The translations under genes and the position numbers were made by a program. Below are positions 23,724 to 32,567 of a stretch of 64,000 nt of DNA, piece after piece. Within the stretch, counting starts at the first letter, position 1, and each line of letters starts with the position of its first letter. This DNA comes from DATAVB01 sp040414495 (lineage in GTDB: Bacteria; Actinomycetota; Actinomycetes; Mycobacteriales; QHCD01), in contig JBEDUI010000239.1 in assembly GCA_040414495.1 (NCBI GenBank), positions 43,167 through 107,166 of the forward strand, given 5' to 3'. The notes below the pieces were generated by a model. The model was given only the letters and a program-made list of their open reading frames with translations. It did not search any database and was not told where the DNA came from.

Positions 23724-24704
23724 GTGGCAGGACGGATGCGAGTGCCGCGGACGCGTGGAGTTTTCAGTGGTCTGCTGCTCGTGTTGCTCGGCGCCTGGGC
23801 GGCCCTGGTCGCGTTCGTTGGGCCGTATTTCCATTACGCGTATACGCCGGACTCCACGTGGACCTACACCAGCGACCGGCTGTGGATGCAGATCCTGCCC
23901 GGCGCCGGCGCCGCGCTCGGCGGCCTGATCGTGCTGTTCAGCGCGCACCGGGCCATCGCGAGCCTGGGCGCCTGGCTGGCGGCGATTTGTGGTGCGTGGC
24001 TGGTCGTAGGACCGGTGCTCTCGACGCTGCCGGGCGTGCCGAATGTGGGTACGCCGACCGGCGGGACCACCCGGCAGGCGCTCGAAGCGCTCGGTTTCTT
24101 CTTCGGCGTGGGCGTGGCGATCGTGTTCTTCGCCGCGGTGGCGCTGGGTCGCTTCACTGTTATCGGCGTCCGGGAGACCCGGGCCCGCGAACAAGAGGAG
24201 CTGGAGGCGGAGCGTCTGGCCACAATGGACAATTCGGCGCTCGCTGCTACCGGCCTTACCAGCGGATTCGCCGATACGCCGGCGCGGTCCACAGTGGACG
24301 CTGGGCCGACGACGGGCTCGCACTGGTATCCGGGGTCCAGCCCCGGGCGTGCCGAGTCCAGCCCACGGCCTCCCGACCCGGCCGTCTCGGGGTCACCCGA
24401 CGCGACCGTCCCGGTGAACCGGTCTCGGCCCGGCGGGCCGCACGCTGACCCGGCGGCTCCGACCAACCGGACCGAGCCCGGGATGGGACCTGACCCCGCT
24501 GTTCCGGTTGACCGAACCGAGCCCGGGGTCGGCCGGCACGCCGAACCGCCACCCGCCGCTGGCGACCCGAATGCGGACCGGACCACCGAACTTCCCTCGG
24601 CGCCGCCCTTGAGCGAACAGGGCGAGCAGCAGGGGTCCCGGTTCATGGACCGGCTGCGGCCGCACCATGTCGGCGCATCCTCGAACCGAAGCCACAACGA
24701 CTGA
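23724..24704 (+). CDS. Tandem-paralogue membrane protein 1, proline-rich tail
   Basis: A 326-aa protein. Residues 1-150 form about four membrane segments: GVFSGLLLVLLGAWAALVAF, ILPGAGAALGGLIVLFSAHR, LGAWLAAICGAWLVVGPVL and ALGFFFGVGVAIVFFAAVAL, with YTPDSTWTYTSDRLW outside. Residues 165-326 are a Pro/Asp/Arg-rich disordered tail. The GTG at 23724 has GGAGGTGA five bases upstream. The membrane part is clearly related to 25830-27602, the tails are not. Function unknown; the location between heme genes may be incidental. A perfect copy of the iterated palindrome is in the tail. Confidence 0.8.
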   Translation: MAGRMRVPRTRGVFSGLLLVLLGAWAALVAFVGPYFHYAYTPDSTWTYTSDRLWMQILPGAGAALGGLIVLFSAHRAIASLGAWLAAICGAWLVVGPVLSTLPGVPNVGTPTGGTTRQALEALGFFFGVGVAIVFFAAVALGRFTVIGVRETRAREQEELEAERLATMDNSALAATGLTSGFADTPARSTVDAGPTTGSHWYPGSSPGRAESSPRPPDPAVSGSPDATVPVNRSRPGGPHADPAAPTNRTEPGMGPDPAVPVDRTEPGVGRHAEPPPAAGDPNADRTTELPSAPPLSEQGEQQGSRFMDRLRPHHVGASSNRSHND

Positions 24705-24732
24705 CCGGCACCTCAAAATGAATGGCACCTCA

Positions 24733-24774
24733 AAAGTCGGCGGCGCAGGGCATCTCACCCTCGCCGCCGACTTT
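24733..24774 (+). terminator. Rho-independent terminator of paralogue 1
   Basis: AAAGTCGGCGGCG (24733-24745) pairs with CGCCGCCGACTTT (24762-24774), continued inside by AGGG/CCCT after one bulged C. TTTGCTTTG overlaps the 3' end. It lies 28 bases after the stop codon of the first paralogue. Confidence 0.8.
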
Positions 24775-24789
24775 GCTTTGATCCCGGGC

Positions 24790-25065
24790 TTGACCGGATG
24801 AGTTGCGACCCAGCTGAGGCGCCGAGCGGATGCCACGTTTTCATCTGGCTGCGGCGCCGGCGTGTGACGCGGATACCGTTTTGATCTGGCCTGAGCACCG
24901 AAGTCGACCCGGACACCGCTTTGACCCAGCCCGAGCACCGAAGTCGACCCGGACACCGCTTTGACCCGGCCCGAGCGCCGACGTTTGACCGGGCTGACGC
25001 GTTTTGACCCGGCTGCGGCGCGGAGCTTTCACCCGGATGACTCGTTTTGACCCGCTGCAGCACCC
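24790..25065. repeat. About 40-bp degenerate tandem repeats
   Basis: Units of the form TTGACCCGGCCCGAGCACCG plus AAGTCGACCCGGACACCGCT start at 24881, 24921 and 24961 with a 40-base period. Decayed units continue on both sides, with TTGACCCGG recurring near 25005 and 25045 and GACCGGATG at 24791. No protein is encoded convincingly. The right edge of the window (63881-64000) has similar wording. Confidence 0.75.
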
Positions 25066-25068
25066 ACG

Positions 25069-25127
25069 TTCATGATCATGATGGCGTACGTCAACGATCT
25101 GCGTACAAAAGCCATCACGATCACGAA
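25069..25127. repeat. 59-bp TGATCATGATGGC palindrome
   Basis: TTCATGATCATGATGGC (25069-25085) and GCCATCACGATCACGAA (25111-25127) pair at 15 of 17 positions, with CGTACG/CGTACA further in. Third form of the TGATCA-containing palindromes of this window. Confidence 0.65.
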
Positions 25128-25195
25128 AATGCGCCCGCTGGCCAGTGCTCCTGCCCGCCGAGACCGGCCGCAGACCGAGCGCCGACCGGACCGCG

Positions 25196-25400
25196 CCGAA
25201 CCACCGACGAACCCCGCACTCCGGCCCACTGAAACGGGCCACAGCGGAGCAGCGACCTGCCGAGCCGGACCGCCGACGAACCCCGCACTCCGGCCCGCTG
25301 AAACCCTCCACAAACCGAACGGCAACCAGCCGAGCCGGACCGCCGACGGACCCCGCACTCCGGCCCACTGAAACCCTCCACAAACCGAGCAGCGACCGGA
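25196..25400. repeat. Three tandem copies of a ~70-bp repeat
   Basis: The block CCGACGAACCCCGCACTCCGG followed by CCCACTGAAA and CCTCCACAAACCGA recurs with starts near 25196, 25261 and 25331, period 69-70 bases; a partial fourth begins near 25391. Copies 2 and 3 are nearly identical. No supported gene on either strand. Confidence 0.8.
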
Positions 25401-25426
25401 CCGCACGACATCCCGGCGGCATTTCC

Positions 25427-25480
25427 TTGATCGTGAGTCGATTTGCTACGAATTTCGATACCAAATCCACTCACGATCAA
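25427..25480. repeat. 54-bp palindrome, TGATCGTGAGTGGATTT family
   Basis: TTGATCGTGAGTCGATTTG (25427-25445) and CAAATCCACTCACGATCAA (25462-25480) pair at 18 of 19 positions. Same length and arm sequence family as 5026-5079, 20 kb away. The stretch 25481-25725 holds nothing recognisable. Confidence 0.75.
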
Positions 25481-25725
25481 GGTCAGGTTTGTTGCGGAAA
25501 GCCGTACATACGGGATCATCAGGCCAGATACGGTCCGAACCTCGCGCGTGAAGCAAGCCGACGGAACGTCAATCGAGCAAGTCTGACGGGGCGACGACAA
25601 CCGCCTTAGATATTCGCCCAGCCGCCGCCGTATTTCATATCGATCGACGCCGAAAAGCCCTACAACAATGCGGTTTCGCCACAGCACGCCTGTCTGGGGC
25701 GAATAGGCGTTACGCGAAAGCCGGC

Positions 25726-25747
25726 TAACTGATTTATCTCTCAGTTA
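25726..25747. promoter_or_regulatory. TAACTGA-8-TCAGTTA inverted repeat upstream of paralogue 2
   Basis: Perfect 7-bp arms around an AT-rich 8-base centre (TTTATCTC), 83 bases before the GTG start of the second paralogue. The local AT richness suggests a promoter/operator. The binding protein is unknown. Confidence 0.35.
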
Positions 25748-25829
25748 CCCGCCAGCGAGATTGAGGCAGCCACCGCTTCTGGTGTTAGTTGGCGTTATGC
25801 CGGCGACCGCCAACAATGAGGTGACTGTG

Positions 25830-27602
25830 GTGAATGCGCGAAAGCGGGTGCCCCGTACGCGAGGCGTACTTTGCGGTTTCCTGCTGGTCCTGCTCGGTGC
25901 GTGGGCCGGGCTGGCCCCGTTTATCGGGCCGTATTTCAACTTCGCCTACACACCTGACACCAACTGGACGTACACCAGCGGCCGGCTGTGGCTGGAGATT
26001 CTGCCCGGCGCGGGGGCGTTCCTGGGCGGGCTGATCGTCATGAGCAGCGTGCACCGCGTTTTTGCCATGTTCGGCGGGTGCCTGGCGTCGCTGGCCGGAG
26101 CATGGCTGGTGGTCGGGCCACCACTGTCGGGCATGTACTCGATACCGCACGTAGGGACGCCTGTCGGTACGCACAAGCGCCAGGTGCTGGAGACCCTCGG
26201 GTTCTTCACCGGGCTTGGTGTGTTGATCGTCTTCCTGGCCGCGGTGGCGCTGGGCCGCTTCGCGGTCATCGGTATCCGCGAGGTCGAGGAGGCCGAGGAG
26301 GAGGCCGAAGCCGAGGAGCGGTGGTCCAGGCTCGAGGGGTACGGGACGGACGACATCGCCGGCCTTGGGCCGGCCGATTCGGACGCGGACGACTCAGAGG
26401 ATGACGGGGTGGAGTGGCCGACCCGCCTGGCCAGTACGAGTTCGACCGGCGCCGGCGGGGCGAGTGCGGAGTCAACGAGTGCGGGCCTCGCTGGTGCGGG
26501 TCTGAGCGGTGCTGGCTCGACCGCTGCAGGACTTGCTGGTACGGGGCTGAGCGGTGCCGGCTCGACTGCGGCCGGGCTTGCTGGAGCCGGCCTGGCTGGC
26601 GCCGGCAAGACGGGCACGGGCCGCACCGGCGGCGGCCCGACCGGTGGGCGCTACGGCGGTGCGGGCTTTACCGGCGCCGGCAACCGCGGGGGCGACCCGG
26701 CCGGTGGCGGCATAACGAGTACCGGCTCGGCCGATGCTGGCTCGACGGGACTTGGTCCGACCGGAGTTGCGCCGACGGGGTTTGGCCTGACTGGTGCCGG
26801 TCGCGGCGGAACCGGCGGCAACGGAATCGGCCGGAGCGGTGCCGGTATCCCCGGCGCGGGCCTGAGTGGGGGCAACCCGGCGGGCCCGCGTCCGAGCGGG
26901 GGCAACCGCGACTTCGGTACGACCGCTCGTCCCGACGACTCCTGGTCCACCAGCGGCGGACTGCCCGCACCACGGCCGTCCACAATGGACAGCGGCCCGG
27001 ACGCGACCGGTCGGATGCCGGTTCCGCGGCTCGACGCGACCTGGCCCGGCACCGGGCGTGAGCGCTATCAGCCGACCCCACCGAGCAATCCGCAACCGCC
27101 GGTATCCCCGGATGCCTGGGCTCTACAGCATGACTACCCGGCGGCTGACCGCGACTTCGGGACGAACGAGCCGCCCTACCGGGCCGACCACGACTTCGGC
27201 GCGACCGAATCGCCGTACCAGGCTGACCGCGACTTCGGCGCCAACGAACCGCCCTACCGATCCGATCGCGACTTCGGCGCCAACGAGCCTTCTTACCAGG
27301 CTGACCGCGACTTCGGCGCGACCGAGCCGTCCTACCGGGCCACCACCAATACCGGCATCGACCGCGGTCGCCCGGCCGCGGACGACATGGATGACGCCAC
27401 AATGGTCAGCCCGTCGCTCGGGTCCGCGTCACCAAGCTCATTGCCGCGGCCACGCAGGTGGGCCGGTTCGGTGACGATTCGGCAGCCGGCCGCGTCGTCC
27501 GACAAAGGCAGCGACAACAGCGCCGACGAGCACGACGCGTTCATCGAAGAACTGCGCCGCCACCACGCGAGCCGCGCCGGCGAATCTCCGTACGAGGGCT
27601 GA
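25830..27602 (+). CDS. Tandem-paralogue membrane protein 2, Gly-rich and 13-residue repeat tail
   Basis: A 590-aa protein. The first 150 residues match paralogue 1 closely: RVPRTRGVLCGFLLVLLGAW, GPYFNFAYTPDTNWTYTS, ILPGAGAFLGGLIV, GAWLVVGPPL and ALGRFAVIGIRE. A short acidic coiled stretch follows (EEAEEEAEAEE), then about 150 residues of collagen-like Gly/Ala/Thr repeats (GAGLSGAGSTAAGLAGTG), and five 13-residue repeats of the type DFGANEPPYRADR (27153-27347, 39-base period). GTG at 25830 follows GAGGTGA by five bases. Tail looks surface- or cytoplasm-exposed scaffold; function unknown. Confidence 0.8.
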   Translation: MNARKRVPRTRGVLCGFLLVLLGAWAGLAPFIGPYFNFAYTPDTNWTYTSGRLWLEILPGAGAFLGGLIVMSSVHRVFAMFGGCLASLAGAWLVVGPPLSGMYSIPHVGTPVGTHKRQVLETLGFFTGLGVLIVFLAAVALGRFAVIGIREVEEAEEEAEAEERWSRLEGYGTDDIAGLGPADSDADDSEDDGVEWPTRLASTSSTGAGGASAESTSAGLAGAGLSGAGSTAAGLAGTGLSGAGSTAAGLAGAGLAGAGKTGTGRTGGGPTGGRYGGAGFTGAGNRGGDPAGGGITSTGSADAGSTGLGPTGVAPTGFGLTGAGRGGTGGNGIGRSGAGIPGAGLSGGNPAGPRPSGGNRDFGTTARPDDSWSTSGGLPAPRPSTMDSGPDATGRMPVPRLDATWPGTGRERYQPTPPSNPQPPVSPDAWALQHDYPAADRDFGTNEPPYRADHDFGATESPYQADRDFGANEPPYRSDRDFGANEPSYQADRDFGATEPSYRATTNTGIDRGRPAADDMDDATMVSPSLGSASPSSLPRPRRWAGSVTIRQPAASSDKGSDNSADEHDAFIEELRRHHASRAGESPYEG

Positions 27603-27652
27603 TGAGCGGACTACGGCCAGGCTCGTGCACACGGGCCCGGCCGGACCGCTCG

Positions 27653-28114
27653 CTAGGCCGGCCCCTCGATCAGAGCGGCCCGTAACGCGGCGGGGTCGCG
27701 GCACGGAACGAGAACGACCGTGCCATCGGTGAGCCGCAGCGGCATCGGCAACCGTCCTTTGGGGACAGCCATGCCGCCGCCGAGAATCCGCGCCCCGACC
27801 GGCGGTCCGCCGGCCTCGTCGTCAGCCAGATACGAATAATCCACAGTGGACAATGGCAAGGCTTCCCGGCCGACGCGCAACGTCGTGGCAGTGACCGTAA
27901 CCGTGCCGAATTGCATTCGGGCGTAGCTCGCGATGCCGATCACGCCCGCGACCGCTACGAACGCCAGCACCCAGCCGAGCAGGTGCACAGTGCGGCCCGG
28001 CAGGAACGCGTCGACCAGCACACCGACAAGGCAGAGCAGTACAACAACACCGAGCGGGCGCCAGGATGCGCCGCGCTCGGTGTAACGAATCTCGCCAACA
28101 AACTCGCCAGGCAT
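27653..28114 (-). CDS. DUF3093 membrane protein
   Basis: A 153-aa protein with two membrane segments near the N-terminus (PLGVVVLLCLVGVLVDAFLP and HLLGWVLAFVAVAGVIGIAS), then a soluble domain with TVTVTATTLRVGREALPL, GARILGGGMAVPKGR and TVVLVPCRDPAALRAAL, the DUF3093 pattern. A perfect iterated palindrome reads STVD. It follows hemB in the same direction with 58 bases between. Function unknown. Confidence 0.85.
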   Translation of the reverse strand: MPGEFVGEIRYTERGASWRPLGVVVLLCLVGVLVDAFLPGRTVHLLGWVLAFVAVAGVIGIASYARMQFGTVTVTATTLRVGREALPLSTVDYSYLADDEAGGPPVGARILGGGMAVPKGRLPMPLRLTDGTVVLVPCRDPAALRAALIEGPA

Positions 28115-28172
28115 GTCGTTTACGGCCTGTCCCGCGGATCTTCAGCGGCGCGGATCCGCGCCCGGCCAGACC

Positions 28173-30014
28173 CTAGTCGAGCCAGCCGGCGACCTCCACC
28201 GCCCAGTAACTCAGCACGATGTCCGCGCCGGCTCGCCGGATGGCGGTCAGCGTCTCCATCACGGCCCGGCGCCGGTCGATCATTCCCGCCGCAGCGGCCG
28301 CTTCCAGCATCGCGTACTCACCGGACACCTGGTACGCCGCAACCGGCACGTCCACCGCCTCGCGGACCTTGGCCAGCACGTCGAGGTAGGCCAACGCCGG
28401 CTTCACCATCACCGCGTCGGCGCCCTCGCCCAGATCCAACGCAACCTCACGCAGCGCTTCGTCGACCGAACGAGCCGGATCCTGTTGGTATCCCGCCCGA
28501 TCGCCGAACTGCGGGGCACCCTCGGCCGCCTCGCGGAATGGTCCGTAGAACGCCGACGCGTATTTCGCCGAATAGGCCAGAATCGGGATGTCGGCGAAAT
28601 CGGCATCGTCCAGCGCGGTCCGGATCGCCGCCACCTGGCCGTCCATCATGCCGCTGGGCGCTACGACGTGCGCGCCGGCCGATGCCTGCGCCGCCGCGAT
28701 TTCGGCGTACCGCTGCAACGTCGCGTCATTGTCGACCTGACCGTCCACACGCAACGGTCCACAGTGGCCATGGTCGGTGTATTCGCACAAACACAGGTCG
28801 GCCATAAGCACGGTGTCGTCGCCCAGATCCGAGCGCAATGCCCGCAACGCCTGGGAAATGATCCCGTCCTCGGCGTCGGCCTGGGTGCCCAGCGGGTCTT
28901 TTTCCGCTGGAATACCGAAAAGCATCAGGCCGCCGATCCCCGCGTTCACCGCGGCCGCGGCCTCTTTGCGCAGCGACTCGACCGTGTGCTGCATGACGCC
29001 CGGCATCGAGGAAACCGGCACCGGCTCGTCGATGCCTTCCTTGACGAATACCGGCAGCACCAGATCGGCCGCGCTGATCCGGGTCTGGCTGAACAGACCG
29101 CGCAACGCCGGAGTACGACGCAGCCGCCGCGGCCGTACCGCCGGAAATCCACCGGACCGGGCCGGTGGGCTGGCCGCCGCATGCCGGGCCCGTTGCCGCG
29201 ACACATCCCGGCGCGACGACTCGCGTCGCGGCGAATCGACCACCGGCGAATCCTCACGCGACCGCAACGCGCGCGCGGATTCCGACCGGCGCGACGCCGG
29301 GCGTATATCCGCCGAATTCGCGACAACGCTGGAATTCGCCGCTGCGACAGGGGTTTTCGTACCGGGCTCGGGAACGGCAGCGTCGGATTTCGCCGCCGCC
29401 GGCGATTCCGGACCCGTTTTGTCCACTGTGGATTCCGCACGTCTCGCGGCCGCAGCGGATTCCGTACGCCCCGCGAGGGATTCCGTACGCCCCGGAGCGC
29501 TCGGCGATTTCGCAGCGCCAGCGGGCTCCGCACCCGCGGAATCGGCCGCCGACTTCGTGGAAGCCGTGCCGGCAGCGGATTCGGTCGATAGCCGGTTCTG
29601 CTCGGAAGCGCCGGCGGGAGCGCCCGCAACCGGCGCTCCCGACCCCGGCTCGGCCTTGGGTCCACCGGCAGCCTCAGTGGCGGCTTTCGGATTCGAGGCG
29701 GGCTGCGATGCCTCGATGGACGGCAGTGGCACGGTTGAATTCATCCCCTCGGATGCTGGCTCGTCGGGTGTGGACTCGTTCGCCTGCTGCTTGGCCGGTG
29801 GTTCGGCCGCGGTACGAGACGGGTCAGGCGGACTCACCCGACCCGTCTCGTGCGGCTGCGATCCCCGCGACTTGCGCTGCGGCGGGGCCGGTGGCTGGGG
29901 CGGCGGTGCGATCAGCGACGTCTCGATATGCACCGACTCCTGGCCGTTGGCGTGCGCGACCGGACCCCGATCCGGCAGCGGCATGCTGCCCGTCTGCGCA
30001 CTCTTGTCGGACAT
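28173..30014 (-). CDS. hemB: Delta-aminolevulinic acid dehydratase with long disordered N-terminal extension
   Basis: Residues about 287-613 are a complete HemB that condenses two 5-aminolevulinates to porphobilinogen: RRLRRTPALRGLFSQTRI, ILAYSAKYASAFYGPFREA (Lys), and the Schiff-base Lys in DAVMVKPALAYLDVL. DLCLCEYTDHGHCG is the Cys-rich zinc site type. Before it lie about 285 residues rich in Ala, Ser, Pro and Glu with recurring ESA/TES, which ordinary HemB lacks. The ATG at 30014 sits four bases after the hemD stop and the frame is open throughout, so the extension is probably translated, although an internal start cannot be excluded. Fourth gene of the rex-hemACDB operon. Confidence 0.9.
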   Translation of the reverse strand: MSDKSAQTGSMPLPDRGPVAHANGQESVHIETSLIAPPPQPPAPPQRKSRGSQPHETGRVSPPDPSRTAAEPPAKQQANESTPDEPASEGMNSTVPLPSIEASQPASNPKAATEAAGGPKAEPGSGAPVAGAPAGASEQNRLSTESAAGTASTKSAADSAGAEPAGAAKSPSAPGRTESLAGRTESAAAARRAESTVDKTGPESPAAAKSDAAVPEPGTKTPVAAANSSVVANSADIRPASRRSESARALRSREDSPVVDSPRRESSRRDVSRQRARHAAASPPARSGGFPAVRPRRLRRTPALRGLFSQTRISAADLVLPVFVKEGIDEPVPVSSMPGVMQHTVESLRKEAAAAVNAGIGGLMLFGIPAEKDPLGTQADAEDGIISQALRALRSDLGDDTVLMADLCLCEYTDHGHCGPLRVDGQVDNDATLQRYAEIAAAQASAGAHVVAPSGMMDGQVAAIRTALDDADFADIPILAYSAKYASAFYGPFREAAEGAPQFGDRAGYQQDPARSVDEALREVALDLGEGADAVMVKPALAYLDVLAKVREAVDVPVAAYQVSGEYAMLEAAAAAGMIDRRRAVMETLTAIRRAGADIVLSYWAVEVAGWLD

Positions 30015-30018
30015 GGCG

Positions 30019-31614
30019 CTACCGCGCCGCCTTGCTACGCGAGCTGCGACGCCGTGGCGGCGGGCTCGCCTCGCCCGCCTCACGCAACGCCAGTGCGTGC
30101 GCGGCCAATGCGTCGACCAGCGCCGGTACCTGCGCCACCTCCGGCTGCACGTCCACCCGCAACCCGAACTCGCGCGCGGTCTCGGCCGTCTTAGGTCCGA
30201 TGCAGGCGACGACCGTACGAGCGTGCGGCTTGCCGGCGATGCCGACCAGGTTGCGCACCGTCGAGGAGGAGGTGAAGCAGACGGCGTCGAACCCGCCGCC
30301 CTTGATCGCCTCGCGGGTCTCGGCCGGCGGCGGCGCGGCCCGCACCGTCCGGTAGGCGGTCACGTCGTCGATCTCCCAGCCACGGTCACGCAGTCCGGCC
30401 GCCAACGTCTCGGTGGCGATGTCGGCCCGCGGCAGCAGCACCCGGTTGATCGGGTCGAGCACCTCGTCGTACGGCGAGAAGTCAGCCAGCAGACCCTCAC
30501 TGGACTGCTCACCGGAAGGCACCAGCTCGGGCGCGATGCCGTACGCCCGGACCGCGTCGGCGGTGGTCTCGCCGATGCAGGCGATCTTCACCCCGGCGAA
30601 CGCCCGTGCGTCCAGACCGAACTCGTCGAACTTCTCCCGTACCGCCCGGACCGCGTTGACCGAGGTGAACACGATCCACTCGTACCGGCCGGTCACCAGG
30701 CCCTTGATCGCGCGTTCCATCTGGGCCGGCGTACGCGGCGGCTCGACCGCGATCGTCGGCACCTCGGACGGGATCGCGCCGTGCAGCCGCAGTCGGTCGC
30801 TCATCGCGCCGGCCTGGTCCTTGGTGCGCGGCACCAGAACCTTCCAGCCGTACAGGGCGCGGCTCTCCCACCACGACAGCTTGCCGTGGCCCTTGGCCGC
30901 CTGGCCGATCACCGCGACAGCCGGACCGGTGCTGGTCGCCGTCAACTCGGCCGCGTCGCGCTCCAGGGCGTCGAGCGTGGTCTCGATCGTGCGCTCGGCC
31001 AGCGTGGTTCCGCCGGTCGTGACGGTCGCGGGCGTGTCGCCCCGCCGACCGTGCTCGACCAGGACGGCGGCCAGCTTGCCGAAGTCGCCCTGCACACCGG
31101 TCAACACCAACGAACCCGGGCTGGCGGCCAGCGCCGGCCAGTCGAGGCTGTCGATCTCCTCGGCCTGCAGGTCGACCACGGTCCGGGCGCCGGCCAGTGG
31201 CACACCGGCGTAACCGGGGACGCCGGAGTCGGCCGGGACGCCGGGAGCGAGGTCGAACGGCACATTCGTCCGGGCCACGGCCTTGCATTCCTTGATCGCA
31301 GTCGCGTTGGTCAACGGGTCGCCGGTCACCAGGCGGATCACCTGGTGGCCGTTCCGCGCCTCGGTTACCAGGCTTTTCGCGATGTCGGTCTCGGCGACAT
31401 CGGCGGCGTCGGCCGTGTTCGGGGCCGGCGCCGGGCCGACCGTACGAACCTCGGCCGTTGTCTTGGCCAGGATCGGAGCCGGGACGGCAGGGTCGGCGAA
31501 TACCAGGTCGGCACGGCGCAGCGCCTCATCGGCGTGCATTGTCAGCAGGCCCGGGTCGCCGGGGCCAGCACCGACGAAGGTGATCCGGCCAACGGGCTTT
31601 CTTGGGCGGGTCAT
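30019..31614 (-). CDS. Uroporphyrinogen-III C-methyltransferase / uroporphyrinogen-III synthase fusion
   Basis: A 531-aa bifunctional protein. Residues about 1-245 are a SUMT-type (CobA/CysG) methylase: VGRITFVGAGPGDPGLLTMH, IRLVTGDPL, ADSGVPGYAGVPL. Residues about 260-505 are HemD: GWKVLVPRTKDQAGAMSDRL, YEWIVFTSVNAVRAV, VLLPRADIATETLAAGLRDRG and AVCFTSSSTVRNLVGI. The methylase half looks shorter and more diverged than working SUMTs (no intact GRG-type loops), so HemD is the safer activity. ATG overlaps the hemC stop as ATGA. Such fusions are usual in actinomycetes. Confidence 0.9.
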   Translation of the reverse strand: MTRPRKPVGRITFVGAGPGDPGLLTMHADEALRRADLVFADPAVPAPILAKTTAEVRTVGPAPAPNTADAADVAETDIAKSLVTEARNGHQVIRLVTGDPLTNATAIKECKAVARTNVPFDLAPGVPADSGVPGYAGVPLAGARTVVDLQAEEIDSLDWPALAASPGSLVLTGVQGDFGKLAAVLVEHGRRGDTPATVTTGGTTLAERTIETTLDALERDAAELTATSTGPAVAVIGQAAKGHGKLSWWESRALYGWKVLVPRTKDQAGAMSDRLRLHGAIPSEVPTIAVEPPRTPAQMERAIKGLVTGRYEWIVFTSVNAVRAVREKFDEFGLDARAFAGVKIACIGETTADAVRAYGIAPELVPSGEQSSEGLLADFSPYDEVLDPINRVLLPRADIATETLAAGLRDRGWEIDDVTAYRTVRAAPPPAETREAIKGGGFDAVCFTSSSTVRNLVGIAGKPHARTVVACIGPKTAETAREFGLRVDVQPEVAQVPALVDALAAHALALREAGEASPPPRRRSSRSKAAR

Positions 31615-32567
31615 CGTGAACTCCCCAACAGATCGGAGACGCCGGCGGACAGCAGGTCGGACGCGAGTCCGTGCCCCAGCCGTTCGGCGTCGGTGATGGA
31701 ACCTGTGACCTCGCGCCGGACAACGGCTGAGCCGTCCGGCGAGGCCACCACACCACGGAGAACCAAGGTGTCGTCTTGGGTGAGGTCGCCCAGCGCGCCC
31801 AGTGGCGCGGAGCAACCTGCTTCGAGCGTGGCCATCAAGGCCCGTTCGGCGGTGACCGCCGCCCGGGTGGCCGGGTCGTCGAGCCGCGCCAGCAGAGCTA
31901 CCAGCTCGGCGTCCTCGACGCGGCATTCGACCGCCAACGCGCCCTGGGCCGGCGCCGGCAGCATCACGTCGTACGGAATCGGCGCGGTCAGGCCGTCTCC
32001 GATACCGAGTCGAGCCAGCCCGGCCATGGCCAGTACGACCGCGTCCAGCCGGCCTTCGGTGACGTTGCGCATTCTGGTGTCGATGTTGCCGCGAATCGGC
32101 TGCAGTTTCAGGTCCGGCCGCGCGGCCAGCAGTTGGGCCGCCCGACGCGGCGCGCCAGTACCGACGCTCGCTCCGCTCGGCAACGTGGCCAGCCCACCGC
32201 CGTCGGCGCTGACCAGCGCGTCGCGCGGGTCGGCGCGGCCGGGAATCGCGGCGATGACCAGTCCGTCCGCCGCTGCGGTCGGCAGGTCTTTGTACGAGTG
32301 CACGGCCAGGTCGATGTCGCCGGCCAGCAGAGCATCGCGCAGCGCGGAGACGAAGACGCCGGTGCTGCCCAGCTCGGTCACCGGAGCCTTCGACCGGTCG
32401 CCGGCGGTGCTGATCCGGACCAGTTCGACCGACCCGGCGATGCTGCCATCGGGCGGGTCCACCATGACCTTGGCCAACGCGTCGGCGACCAGACCGGACT
32501 GGGTCATGGCCAACGCGCTACCGCGGGTGCCTAGGCGCAGGGTCCGGCCAATTGTCGGCACGGTCAT
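31611..32567 (-). CDS. hemC: Hydroxymethylbilane synthase
   Basis: A 318-aa porphobilinogen deaminase polymerising four porphobilinogens. LRLGTRGSALAMTQSGLVAD opens the protein; VHSYKDLPT, IPGRADPRDALVS, RRAAQLLAARPDL and IRGNIDTRMRNVTEG follow, and the dipyrromethane cofactor Cys is in LEAGCSAPLGALG. Overlaps hemA and the hemD fusion by 4 bases each, so it belongs to the rex operon and probably responds to Rex. Confidence 0.95.
   Translation of the reverse strand: MTVPTIGRTLRLGTRGSALAMTQSGLVADALAKVMVDPPDGSIAGSVELVRISTAGDRSKAPVTELGSTGVFVSALRDALLAGDIDLAVHSYKDLPTAAADGLVIAAIPGRADPRDALVSADGGGLATLPSGASVGTGAPRRAAQLLAARPDLKLQPIRGNIDTRMRNVTEGRLDAVVLAMAGLARLGIGDGLTAPIPYDVMLPAPAQGALAVECRVEDAELVALLARLDDPATRAAVTAERALMATLEAGCSAPLGALGDLTQDDTLVLRGVVASPDGSAVVRREVTGSITDAERLGHGLASDLLSAGVSDLLGSSR

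Noticed and set aside
24841..25687. Minus-strand frames such as 24841-25470 and 25121-25687 in the repeat gap
   Set aside because: Their proteins consist of SGPECGVRR-like repeats that follow the tandem DNA units; no start signal, no homology and codon use unlike real genes here.
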